From Ganoderma boninense (lineage: Eukaryota > Basidiomycota > Agaricomycetes > Polyporales > Polyporaceae): 23,126 nucleotides of DNA. Of this stretch, positions 9,509 through 18,900 are shown one piece after another. The notes under the pieces were generated by a model that saw nothing but the letters and a program-made list of their open reading frames with translations, did not search any database and was not told where the DNA came from. Where the stretch lies: assembly GCA_002900995.3 (NCBI GenBank), contig PJEW03000043.1, positions 1 to 23,126 on the forward strand, written 5' to 3'. Position 1 is the first letter of the stretch; every line of letters begins with the position of its first letter. The position numbers were made by a program, and so were the translations under genes.

Positions 9509-10521
9509 GGAACTCTTGTCAATGCTATCAAGCAGCTCCAAGCACAAGTTAACTCGCTGGCCTCCCACCCGACCGGTACACGCTCCCACGGCACACCTGC
9601 GCACGCCCCCAGTCGGCCCAAGATCGCAGACCCGCCAAAGTTTAAAGGCAAGACACCGGACCTGACAGTCGAACAATGGTTCCAAAAGCTCGGGATTTGG
9701 TTTAGGTACCAGAACATCACATCGGAGGACGACAAGATCACCACGGCTCTACTGTTCTTAGAAGGAGGAGCTCAGTCCTACATGGATGACTATGCCCAGA
9801 GAGCGCTGAAGGAGTCCCACTCGGTACATGGAACAACTTTGTGAGCCGACTCCGGAGTGGATACCGAGAGCTGGCCCCCGAAAAGTCAGCCCAACAGTCA
9901 CTAGAGGACCATTGCAGGAAGTCACACGCGTCACTGGCCCTGTTTGCGGAAAACTTCCGCCGTTTTGCTATCAAGTCTGGCTACTCTGATGTGGAACTTA
10001 TCCGACGGATCGAGTCTCAGTGCAAGGGAGACCTGTTTACAACCATGACCACCCATCGCTCTTTGTCACCACTCACGGTTCCAGACCAATGGGAAGACTT
10101 CTTAGACTGGGCACTAGGGATCGAGATGCACTACCGAGGAGTCCGTCAGCCAATGTCGTCAAGGCCTGCCCGAGATCCAAATGCCATGGACATCGACACT
10201 GTACGCAAACCGGAAAAACTCTCCAAGGAGCAGGAGGAATGGCTCGCCAAGAAGCTCTGTTTCCGCTGTGGTCGGCATCCCTTCAAGAGTGGTGTCAAGT
10301 GTCGAAACCCGGTATACAAAGGGTACTACGAGCTCCCGGACACAACAAAGGCAAAAGGCACTCGGGTACGCGCTATGGGTGAAGACAGTCAAGATCAAGA
10401 CCGAATGGAGTTTGTCATCAATGCGCTCAAGGAGTTTGAGAAGAAGAACAAGGCCCCAGAGCAGGAGACTACCGCGCGGATCGTCGAGGTTGACGAGCAG
10501 GATTTTCTCCAGCGGATGTAA
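9499..10521 (+). pseudogene. Element 2 gag, 3' part: capsid and zinc knuckle
   Basis: This continues gag after the foldback element. It begins with the duplicated CAAAACCAC in the same frame (QNHGTLVNAIKQLQ). The capsid-like stretch KFKGKTPDLTVEQWFQKL and FLEGGAQSYMDDYA is followed by a one-base loss near 9805-9815, after which the frame reads GTWNNFVSRLRSGYRELAP. The nucleocapsid has CFRCGRHPFKSGVKC, an atypical zinc knuckle with the His only three residues after the second Cys. The last codons overlap the protease frame by 28 nt and end at TAA 10519-10521. Confidence 0.8.
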
Positions 10522-10846
10522 CAAAGTCTGGTCGTAACATCCGGTCTATATGTAGTAGTAGCGTAAGCCACTTAGAGGAGTCTTTTGTACCTAGATCACA
10601 TTATATATACCTTGCCTCGTCTCGCAGGCAAAAGCAATCATTAGATCTAGGGCTCACCCTCAAGCAAGGCAAACGTGAAATCCAGACAGAAGCCCTAGTA
10701 GACTGTGGAGCCTACTCCAGTTTTGCACACTATTGGTTTGTTCAGGAACATGGTTTAGAATTGCGGCGGCTTTCTAGGGACATACGAGTATTCAACGCAG
10801 ATGCAACGGAAAACAAGAAGGGCCTCATCACCACTACACACGATGC
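10494..10846 (+). pseudogene. Element 2 protease region, start of pol
   Basis: An aspartic protease that would cut the Gag-Pol polyprotein. The frame with codons at 10503, 10506 and so on is open from 10494, just after a TGA, and overlaps the end of gag in the -1 frame. The active-site motif EALVDCGAYSSF (DCG in place of DTG or DSG) is at about 10689-10724. ENKKGLITTTHDAW follows; then one base appears to be missing near 10848-10850, because the next recognisable protease residues (VTIGKHTSWQSFLVTDIG) are in the main pol frame. That deletion could be real or a homopolymer error. Confidence 0.8.
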
Positions 10847-13800
10847 ATGGTCACCATTGGGAAACACACTAGTTGGCAGTCATTCTTGGTTACCGACATT
10901 GGGAATCGAGACCTCATCATTGGGATGACCTTCTTAAGAGAGCACAACCCCGAAATCGATTGGAAGAATGGACAAGTCAACTTCACACGATGCCCAGCCA
11001 CGTGCCACCCCAAAGAGCTGCTGACACAGGAAGAAGAGGTCCAAGCTATAGACGAGCCCCGGTTAGAGGAGTTTGCACGAGACAGCTACGGTCAGCTTGA
11101 ACCAGAACCCTGGGACAACACTGACCAGTTTGTGCACTGGATGAAGTTTTCGGATGACCCTGATGCCAGGATACTGCGAGCACGTGTCGAAGAGAAGAAG
11201 GAAGAAACGCTGGGACAACAAGACAAGGGATACTGGTCTAGTCATGTCCCCACACATTACCACCAGTATGGTGACGTCTTCTCCAAGACAGCGTCAGAAC
11301 GGATGCCAACACGCAAGCCCTATGACCATCCAATCGAGTTAGCGGAAGGTGCGACATTGCCTAAGCCAGCCAAGCTCTACCCGTTAAACCCCCAAGAACG
11401 AAACTCGCTGGATAGTTGGATCGACGAGCAGGAAAGCAAGGGATACATCCGACGTTCCAAGAGCCCTGCTGCAGCACCAGTTTTCTTTGTTAAGAAGAAG
11501 GACGGGAGTTTACGGCTAGTACAGGACTATCGTGCCCTCAATGCCGCTACCAAGAAGGACAAGTTTCCCATACCACGGATACCGGACTTGATCGACCGAC
11601 TCTCTCAGCCGTCAATTTTCACCTCCTTAGACCTGAGATGGGGATACAACAATGTCCGAATACGGGAGGGTGATGAAGAGAAAGCAGCATTTATCACCCA
11701 CCGAGGACTGTACGAGCCAACGGTCATGACATTCGGCCTCTGTAATGCACCAAGCACCTTCCAGGCTATGATGAACGAAGTACTCAAGGAGGAAATTGCT
11801 ACAGGACACGTGGTAGTCTACATCGACGACATCCTCATCTTTACGGATGACCTCACACTACACCGGCAGCTCACAGAACGAGTACTACAAAAGCTACGAG
11901 CTAACGACCTCTTTGTCAAGCCAGAAAAGTGCAAGTTTGAGCAGCCATCAGTCGAGTTCCTAGGCCTGATTATCTCCAAGGATTCGATCACAATGGATCC
12001 CGCAAAGGTCGAAGGTGTTAAGAACTGGCCAACTCCAACCAAGGTCAAGCATGTCCAGGCGTTTTTAGGTCTGGCCAACTTCTACCGGCGGTTCGTCAAG
12101 GACTTCTCCAAGATTGCCCGTCCGTTAACTGTCCTAACGTGCAAAGACTCGCCATGGCAATGGGAAGAAGCACAAGAACAAGCATTCCAGGCCCTCAAAA
12201 CCGCGTTTACAACAGCTCCAATCTTGAGAATCCCTAGCGACACTGCACCATTCCGGCTAGAAACCGACTCGTCTGACTTTGCAACGGGAGCAGTGTTGGA
12301 ACAGCTTGGAGAAGACAACCTCTGGCACCCTGTTGCATTCTACTCTAAGTCATTAAATGAACATGAACGCAACTACGAGATATATGACAAGGAGCTACTG
12401 GCAATCATACGAGCGTTAGAGGAATACCGTCACTACTTGGAAGGACACCCAATCCCTGTCGAAATCTGGTCCGATCACCTCAACCTTACCTACTTCCGAC
12501 AGGCTCAGAAGCTCACTCGACGACAAGCTCGCTGGAGCCTTTTCCTTTCACGATTCAACTTCAACCTGCGACACCGCCCCGGAAAAACCATGCTTCGTGC
12601 GGACCCTCTGTCCAGGAGGCCAGATCATGAAGAGGGGGTAAGCAGTGACAACGCTGGCCAAACCCTTTTGAAACCAGAGTTTTTTGCGATCAAAGCAATA
12701 CAGCCAGGGCACGCCTCAGAGGTTGATGACGAACAACTGTTGGAAAGGATCAAAAAGGCACTGGAAGACGACACAATGACTAAGGATTATAGGTCACTGC
12801 TCAACAGCGGCCCCCGGGAGTTTGGAAAGGCACTACAGGAATGGAACTTCGAGAATGGCTTGCTCCTCCGTAGAGGCAAAGTTTATGTACCAAAGGATAG
12901 ACAACTGCGACTTGACCTGCTAAAGCTCCACCACGACACACTACTCGCTGGACACCCAGGCCGATGGAAGACTCAGGAGCTCATCACTCGCAACTACTGG
13001 TGGCCAGGAATCACAATCGATGTCAAGAAGTACGTCAAAGGCTGCGACACATGCCAACGAAACAAAGCATCACGGGTCCCCCCATACGGTCTCTTGCAGC
13101 CAAACGAAGTCCCAGCAGGCCCATGGGAAGTGTGGAGCATAGACCTTATCACCCAACTTCCTGAGTCCTACGACAAGCATGGCAACACATACACAGCAAT
13201 TGCCGTGGTAGTAGATCGGCTAACAAAACGATCTCACTTCTTTGCATGTGATGACCACTTCTCAGCCTCGGATGCTGCCGAGCTCGTATACGAACACATC
13301 CTAAAGTTACATGGTCTTCCATGGCAAGTTATCTCAGATAGGGGAACACAGTTTGCAAGCACGCTCTTCAAGGAGTTTTGCAAGAAGCTGGGAATCCGGG
13401 CATCAATGTCGACGGCATACCACCCTCAGACGGATGGACAGACTGAACGGGTCAACCAGTCATTGGAACAATACTTGCGGATATTCACCGAACACCGACC
13501 CAACGACTGGGCCACCCTCCTCGCCTCAGCAGAGTTCTCGTACAACAACATGGCACATGAGTCTACCAGCCTGTCCCCCTTCTTCGTCGAGTATGGCTAC
13601 AACCCCAAGATGGCTCCGGACGTACAAGGAGAGCTGGGTTTCCCAACTCTTGAAGAAATCTTCCAAAACCGCACAGAAGCCCGAAAACAGGCACAAGCCT
13701 CTCTGACTTTGGCCGCTGAACGGATGAAGTGGTACTACGACCAGTACAAGAGCCAGGTGCCGTTCAAGGTTGGGGACAAAGTACTGCTCAAAGGAAAGGA

Positions 13801-14293
13801 TCTCAAGATCAAGCAATCAGCAGCCAAGTTGTCAGCCAAGAACTTTGGCCCCTATGAGATCGTCGAGCAAGTAGGACCTGCGGACTTCAAACTCCAGCTG
13901 CCTCCACAGAACAAGGTTCATCCAGTTTTCCATGCCTCGAAGCTTATTCCCTACCATGAAGATGAGATTGGTGACCGAAATCCAACCAAACCTGACCCCA
14001 TTGAAGTAGAAGGCCACGACGAGTTTGAAGTTGAAAAGATACTCGACTCGAAGACCTACTATGGATATGTCCAGTACTTGGTGAAGTGGGTAGGATACGA
14101 TGTTAGCGAAGCCACCTGGGAGCCAGTACGGAATGTCAAACATTGCAAGGACCTGTTGGATGAGTTCCATGTCGCACACCCGGAGGCTGCACAGCCTATC
14201 TCACTCACAAACCCGCGCCCAGTCCAGAGGCAGTTTAACCGGCATGTTTGGCTTGAACGTTTCACTGGAGCTCAAGTCTTGAAGAGGGGGTAG
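10847..14293 (+). CDS. Element 2 pol: protease tail, RT, RNase H, integrase, chromodomain
   Basis: 1148 codons without a stop. Residues 1-50 are the protease tail. RT about 205-385 has LDLRWGYNN (D262) and YIDD (325-328). RNase H about 465-590 shows D474, E516, D543 and D586. Integrase has a zinc finger H696/H703/C733/C736 and D766, D831 and E867 with exactly 35 residues between the last two. A GPY/F region lies near 1000-1003. The chromodomain is about 1058-1107 (VQYLVKWVGY, ATWEP). It copies element RNA and inserts the cDNA; the chromodomain probably reads heterochromatin marks. The first ATG is internal: the true start lies upstream in the protease or gag frame. The stop TAG directly abuts the LTR. 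Confidence 0.96.
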   Translation: MVTIGKHTSWQSFLVTDIGNRDLIIGMTFLREHNPEIDWKNGQVNFTRCPATCHPKELLTQEEEVQAIDEPRLEEFARDSYGQLEPEPWDNTDQFVHWMKFSDDPDARILRARVEEKKEETLGQQDKGYWSSHVPTHYHQYGDVFSKTASERMPTRKPYDHPIELAEGATLPKPAKLYPLNPQERNSLDSWIDEQESKGYIRRSKSPAAAPVFFVKKKDGSLRLVQDYRALNAATKKDKFPIPRIPDLIDRLSQPSIFTSLDLRWGYNNVRIREGDEEKAAFITHRGLYEPTVMTFGLCNAPSTFQAMMNEVLKEEIATGHVVVYIDDILIFTDDLTLHRQLTERVLQKLRANDLFVKPEKCKFEQPSVEFLGLIISKDSITMDPAKVEGVKNWPTPTKVKHVQAFLGLANFYRRFVKDFSKIARPLTVLTCKDSPWQWEEAQEQAFQALKTAFTTAPILRIPSDTAPFRLETDSSDFATGAVLEQLGEDNLWHPVAFYSKSLNEHERNYEIYDKELLAIIRALEEYRHYLEGHPIPVEIWSDHLNLTYFRQAQKLTRRQARWSLFLSRFNFNLRHRPGKTMLRADPLSRRPDHEEGVSSDNAGQTLLKPEFFAIKAIQPGHASEVDDEQLLERIKKALEDDTMTKDYRSLLNSGPREFGKALQEWNFENGLLLRRGKVYVPKDRQLRLDLLKLHHDTLLAGHPGRWKTQELITRNYWWPGITIDVKKYVKGCDTCQRNKASRVPPYGLLQPNEVPAGPWEVWSIDLITQLPESYDKHGNTYTAIAVVVDRLTKRSHFFACDDHFSASDAAELVYEHILKLHGLPWQVISDRGTQFASTLFKEFCKKLGIRASMSTAYHPQTDGQTERVNQSLEQYLRIFTEHRPNDWATLLASAEFSYNNMAHESTSLSPFFVEYGYNPKMAPDVQGELGFPTLEEIFQNRTEARKQAQASLTLAAERMKWYYDQYKSQVPFKVGDKVLLKGKDLKIKQSAAKLSAKNFGPYEIVEQVGPADFKLQLPPQNKVHPVFHASKLIPYHEDEIGDRNPTKPDPIEVEGHDEFEVEKILDSKTYYGYVQYLVKWVGYDVSEATWEPVRNVKHCKDLLDEFHVAHPEAAQPISLTNPRPVQRQFNRHVWLERFTGAQVLKRG
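14281..14293 (+). other. Polypurine tract of element 2
   Basis: GAAGAGGGGGTAG lies directly before the 3' LTR. It would prime plus-strand DNA. It overlaps the last pol codons (K-R-G-stop), so coding and priming share the same bases. Confidence 0.85.
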
Positions 14294-14729
14294 TGTCACG
14301 GTTTTTCGCGCCACACTCGGTCTGGCATCTTATCAGGACAAGTTATCTCTCAGTTCATCTTATCTTTTCCTTTATCTTATCTCTCTTTTCCTTATCTCAT
14401 CTCTCCCTCTTATCTTATCTCTTTCTCTATCTTATCTGCTTCTTAGATCATTTTCTCACCTGCGACAGGTCCCGGGACCTGCCCTGAACTGATGGTCTGT
14501 GCACCGTTCCCATGTAATATATAAAGGGCTGTGATGTGGGATCAAGAACCTCAGATTCTGTCTTCTGTTCTTCCCTCCCTTCCACTGTAGGCAGCCTAAC
14601 AGCCCCTGCCCCTCTGCGCCTTCTAGTCTAGGCAATCCATCCTCTTCCCTTCTGTTGCCACCCCCTGTGTGCCCCATCAGTGAGCCCTTTTGTTTGTTTG
14701 TTTGGTGGCGCAGTCGATAGGCTGTGACA
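14294..14729 (+). repeat. 3' LTR of element 2
   Basis: 436 bp, near-identical to 5059-5495. It begins directly after the pol stop codon TAG (14291-14293) and is followed by the AGATT target duplicate. Its TATA box is at 14518-14525. Differences from the 5' LTR are mostly one-base changes in runs of C, G, A or T. Confidence 0.97.
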
Positions 14730-14734
14730 AGATT
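14730..14734 (+). repeat. Right target-site duplication of element 2 (AGATT)
   Basis: Second copy of the 5-bp duplication. The reading frame of element 1 integrase resumes here. Confidence 0.97.
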
Positions 14735-15697
14735 GTACGCATTCACCACGACCTCCCACCCGCTGGACACCCTGGACAGGCAAAGACACTGGAGCTCATC
14801 TCACGCAACTACTGGTGGCCAAGCATGGGCAAGTTTGTCAAGCAGTATGTGGAGACCTATGACACCTGTCGCCATGGCAAAAACTCACATGCAAAGCTGT
14901 ATGGTCCCATACAGCCCAATGAGATCCCGGATGGCCCTGGCCAGGTAGTAACCTGTGACTTCATCACCGGACTACCAGTGGTAGATGGATTCAATGCACT
15001 CCAGCCCATTGTTGATCAACATGGGAAGATGATCCATCTTATCCCCTGTACCAAGGAGATCAATGCTGAAGGAGCTGCAGACAACTTCATCCGAGAGCAC
15101 TTCCATCTTCATGGCCTGCCACGCAAGATGGTTCCTGACCAAGGACCACAGTTCTCGAGCAAGCTCTTCCGTGTGATCCTCAAGGGACTTGGCATTGAGA
15201 GTGCAATGTCTACTGCCTATCATCCCCAGATGGATGGCCAATCTGAACGGTGGAACCAGGAGATTGAGGTGTACTTGCACATGTACTGCACACAACACCG
15301 CGATGATTGGGTCAAGTGGATGCTGATAGCAGAGTTTGCCTTCAACTCACACTCGCACTCATCGACAGGATATTCACCCTTCTACCTCATGTATGGCTTT
15401 GAACCCCAGTTCCACATCTCCATGTTGTCTATGGCAGTGCCCACAGCAGATGAACGATGTGAGGAGCTACAACGTGCACGAGAGGATGCAACTGCAGCAC
15501 TGGCTCTAACAGCCGAACAGATGAAGGAGTACTATGACCGTTATGTACGAGACACTCCAGAGTTCAAGGAAGGCTAGAAGGTGTGGCTCGACATGAGGAA
15601 CTTCCACGTCCCTGGAGTATCAAGGAAGTTAGTTGACCACTATGCAGGCCCTTACCCAGTCACATCAGGAAAAATCCCAAAAGCCAACTACATGTAA
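14730..15697 (+). pseudogene. Element 1 pol, part B: integrase
   Basis: This is the continuation of part A. The zinc-binding region has HHD, AGHPG and NYWWP, but the first Cys of the CxxC pair is Tyr (YDTC), a TGT to TAT change. The catalytic core shows CDFITGLP, VPDQGPQFSS and AYHPQMDGQSERWNQ, so the D, D and E of the DDE triad are present. Lysine- and tyrosine-rich MKEYYDRY and a GPYPVT (GPY/F) region follow. A TAG at 15575-15577, explained by CAG, breaks it just before KVWLD. Similarity ends at PKANY near 15694; C-terminus, any chromodomain and the 3' LTR are absent. Confidence 0.88.
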
Positions 15698-15907
15698 TAA
15701 GCATAATAGATGCTAATGTGCCACTAGTGGAGAATAATACTGCTAATTTGTCCTATCCATATTGTCTGCATACATATTACATATATGTATTGAGAGTGCT
15801 CAGTAATATTATGCTTTTACAGCCAATATACACATGTTGGCAGCTTGAGAATAGAAAGCCAGCAATGTAGCAGACAATCAAAACATATTATTCAGGGCGT
15901 AGTCAAA
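15698..15907. other. AT-rich plug between element 1 and the Plavaka gene
   Basis: No gene recognised. AT-rich with about one CpG (near 15898), many TA and TG words and ATACATATTACATATATGTA near 15770. Gypsy similarity stops sharply at its left edge, so it is either an insertion, a deletion scar or the flank of the Plavaka element. A CACTAGTGG at 15723 resembles a CACTA-type end, but no partner is seen. Confidence 0.5.
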
Positions 15908-18900
15908 CTAAACTAGAGTCATATGCATATGTGCGTCACTGAAAGGGTTTACCCAAAAGTCCTCACATGTATCTAATGCAGTACTACTTGTACGGTTGCG
16001 AGGGACATTACCAATGCAAACTGGAAGTAAATGACAGCTCCGACGGATGTGGCGCACTTCGACAATGTCTGTGAGAAGGTCCCGCTGACTGTTGCGACAG
16101 CGGGAAACCTTGTACATTTGATGTACACGATCAGGTTGAGTAAACACCGTAAACCACTCCACATAAGCCAGATGCCCTGAAGGGATGATCCCAGGCAGGT
16201 GTGCTTGACAAGCACTTGATGGCAGCTTGAAGATAAGCCGGAGACGGCCGACACAATAACCTGCCAGTACGTATGTATGAGGCAGCTGTTGATGAGTGTT
16301 AATTCATAAAAACAAACCTGAAACACCAGCTGGTCCACCGGTGCCGTCGTTGACCAAAACAGTGTCAAACCGTGCTGGTACGCTTCGTCCCTGCCGGTCC
16401 TTGCGTGCTGGTCTGGCATGCGCAGCATCTCGAGTAGTGTCCATGACCCCAAGGTGTTGTGCATCCTCAAGGACAAACTTGACACGGTGGAATACCGGAA
16501 GAGTTGAAAACCGGAAAACCATCTTGTTGGCCTTGCGCTCAATGTCATGCTTGTCAACCAGAGTTGGATCGCGGTACTTAACGATAAAGCGTGAGAGCGC
16601 ATCACAGAAAAATTGGGCACTGTAAGAGCGCTCTGCAACTTCCAAACGAAGCGACGGAACAGTTGGCCACTTCATGAGCTTGATTTGGGTAAGCATAGTA
16701 GGAGATGGTGCGGGGGCTGCAGGAGGAAAAAGATGTAGATGGAGAGGAGCGGCGGGAGGAGGCGGCAGTGGAGTTGAATGTTGAGAAGAGGCATGGGTCC
16801 CAGAAGCTTGAGATTCAGCCGCACGGTCGAGCCTCTATTGAATGTACGCGCCATGCCTGAGAACTTTCTCATGGCGCTCAAGCCAGAGAGTCATCTGCGG
16901 AAACTCATCTTTGTGATTTGTTGCGCGGTAGGCGTCCTTCGCAAAATCTATGTGTAACCGCTCCGTATATTGAGTGTCGTAATTGCCGGTGGTGCTGAAA
17001 AGCCTAATTGAAAAAGGATAGTGGTCAAGTGAGTGCAGTTTTGGGAAGTAGAAATGCTACCAGATGCCGAGGTCGACGAAAATCGCCTTATTTGCATGGA
17101 AGCGCTGGAGAGCCGCGCAGACTTGTTCCAGAGTTTCTGAGGTATGGGCCGGATACTGTGCTAGATAAAGGAAGTCCAAGAGGGCTTGCACTGCGTGCAC
17201 AAGATGGACGGGAGACATGCTACCACGAAGTGGGAGGCCAACAATCAAGCTGAGGAGGAAGCGACACATATCAGCATGCTTCTTCCCAGTGACCCACTGT
17301 AGTGTCAAGATTCCCTTCATAAAGAGGCAAATTTGATGGTTCGGAGGTAGGTGGCGACAGCGTGCGTCAAGCTCTTCAGGACCGTATGCCTTCTTCAGCC
17401 ACCCGATGAGATGCCGGACGACGCCTTAATGTAGCTGATGGAGGATGTCTGGGGTGATTGAGCGGAAAATGTTGACATATGGTAAGCCTTGCCAGAATGG
17501 ATGGCGAACAGGTTTAATGCCTACTTCGCAACAAGCGCGGGTGAAGGCTGTGGCGGAAGTATTGACTTCTCCGAGGGCGTCGAGAACATTGTCGAGGTTG
17601 CGAAATGGGCGGCGAAAGTCTACAGTGTCACCCATCTCGTTCTGTAAGATGTCACATTTCGGACACGTGCCATTTTTGCAGCATGTAATGAGAAGTTGTT
17701 CAGGGTAGTCGCCAATGTGCATCGCAAAGATTGGATGTCCACGGCGTTCAACGCCGTCGCCGCTCGTCACCTTGATGCCGTGAATGCCTGCCTTGATGAG
17801 AGGCTTGAGTATTGTGGACATGCACACATGGAATAGATTTGCAATGACGCGACGCTGAACTGTCTTGCTCGTGATGTGCTCGAGGTGGGATGTGGGCAGA
17901 TAAGCGAGGAGGATTTGTCCGCAGCGAGAGGGCTTGCGACGGATGTCCTTGGGAAGATTGCCGATGGTCATATAGATGGGATACGCAGTTTTGTTGCCGA
18001 AAACCGTGAGCTGGGTCTTGTCCGATGAGATGAGAATGGGGATGATCGTGGCGCCAGGCTTCTTCTTCTCGATTTCCTTCTGCACAAGATATCAACATTA
18101 GCCCTGATTTGAGCGATGCCGCAGACAATACACACCTGGGTATCCCACCACCATCGTCCGGTGTGCATGTCAAAGTAGACGCGTACGGTGTGATCAGCGT
18201 CGGCGTAGTGACGTTCGGGGGCAAACACTAAGATGCCTGCAAACACTAAGATGCCTGCAAACTCGGGGTCACTGTAAAGCGAGCAGATGCACTTGATGAC
18301 GTCTCGGTAGAAGACTTTGAATGACTCACCAGCAACGACGATCTCCCGGTGGATGAATCGAGGTCGGCCATCTGGGACTTCGTCATCCAGGATCCTGTTT
18401 AATTCTCGGGTGTTTTTGAAGGACAGCCCGAGCAGCGCGACGAGCTATAGTCGTCATGATGAGCCGGGTAGGCAAATGGAACCAAGGCTCAGGTTACTCA
18501 CCTCCTCTATTTGAAGAAGCTTGGTCACGGCGGTCGAGCCAGGTCCGCGCATCTTCGCCCAGCGGGCAACCTTCCAGTCTACTGCAGATTGGAACGGCGC
18601 GTATAGGTTTTGACCATGAGAGTCAACCGTGTTCTGGTAGCTGGCGTATGAGGCAGAACTCGCCGCAGTGGGAGTCAGAGTGCCCACATGACGGCCTGGA
18701 AAACAAACGACGAACGTCTTGTGGAAAAACCGCTGTTGAGCAGACTGTCGCGTAACCTGGGGAGGGACCTCCTCATCGAGATCAGATTCAGGGCTAGGAT
18801 CGGGAATGACGGGTGCTTGGGGGAGTGGTGGAGGTTCCCAGGCATCTTCCTCCTCGAAGACGTCTGCGTCTTCAACGGCTGCATCCTCCTTGACCTCCAA

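Larger units (their letters stand above)
5059..14729 (+). mobile_element. Element 2: young Ty3/gypsy chromovirus, self-priming type
   Basis: A complete LTR retrotransposon, 9671 bp long including a 2.7 kb foldback insertion plus its target duplication, so about 6.95 kb originally. LTRs at both ends start TGTCACGG and end CTGTGACA. The target duplication AGATT is at 5054-5058 and 14730-14734. Order is leader, gag, protease, RT, RNase H, integrase, GPY/F, chromodomain, polypurine tract. The two LTRs differ by about two C/T substitutions plus single-base homopolymer indels, so insertion was recent. Chromodomains in this family are thought to guide integration to heterochromatin, which fits the repeat-dense site. 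Confidence 0.97.
1614..15697 (+). mobile_element. Element 1: decayed Ty3/gypsy LTR retrotransposon, split by element 2
   Basis: Order on the plus strand is LTR (1614-1972), leader, gag stub (2408-2557), protease, RT and RNase H (2554-5058), then integrase (14730-15694). This is the Ty3/gypsy order, with integrase after RNase H. The 9671-bp element 2 interrupts it. The 3' end is missing: recognisable pol stops near 15694 and is followed by AT-rich DNA, so no 3' LTR or second target duplication can be seen. At least nine in-frame stops and two compensating frameshifts make it dead. It is clearly older than element 2. Confidence 0.85.

Noticed and set aside
10500..10515. Classical -1 slippery heptamer at the gag-pol overlap
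   Set aside because: GGATTTTCTCC does not fit X XXY YYZ in the gag frame.
15723..15731. CACTAGTGG as a CACTA-type terminal repeat of the Plavaka element
   Set aside because: No matching inverted end was found beyond the divergent gene up to 21653, and the word is itself near-palindromic, so chance is likely.
16296..16625. Plus-strand open frame of 109 codons
   Set aside because: Antisense shadow of Plavaka exon 3, whose minus-strand frame carries the family motifs.
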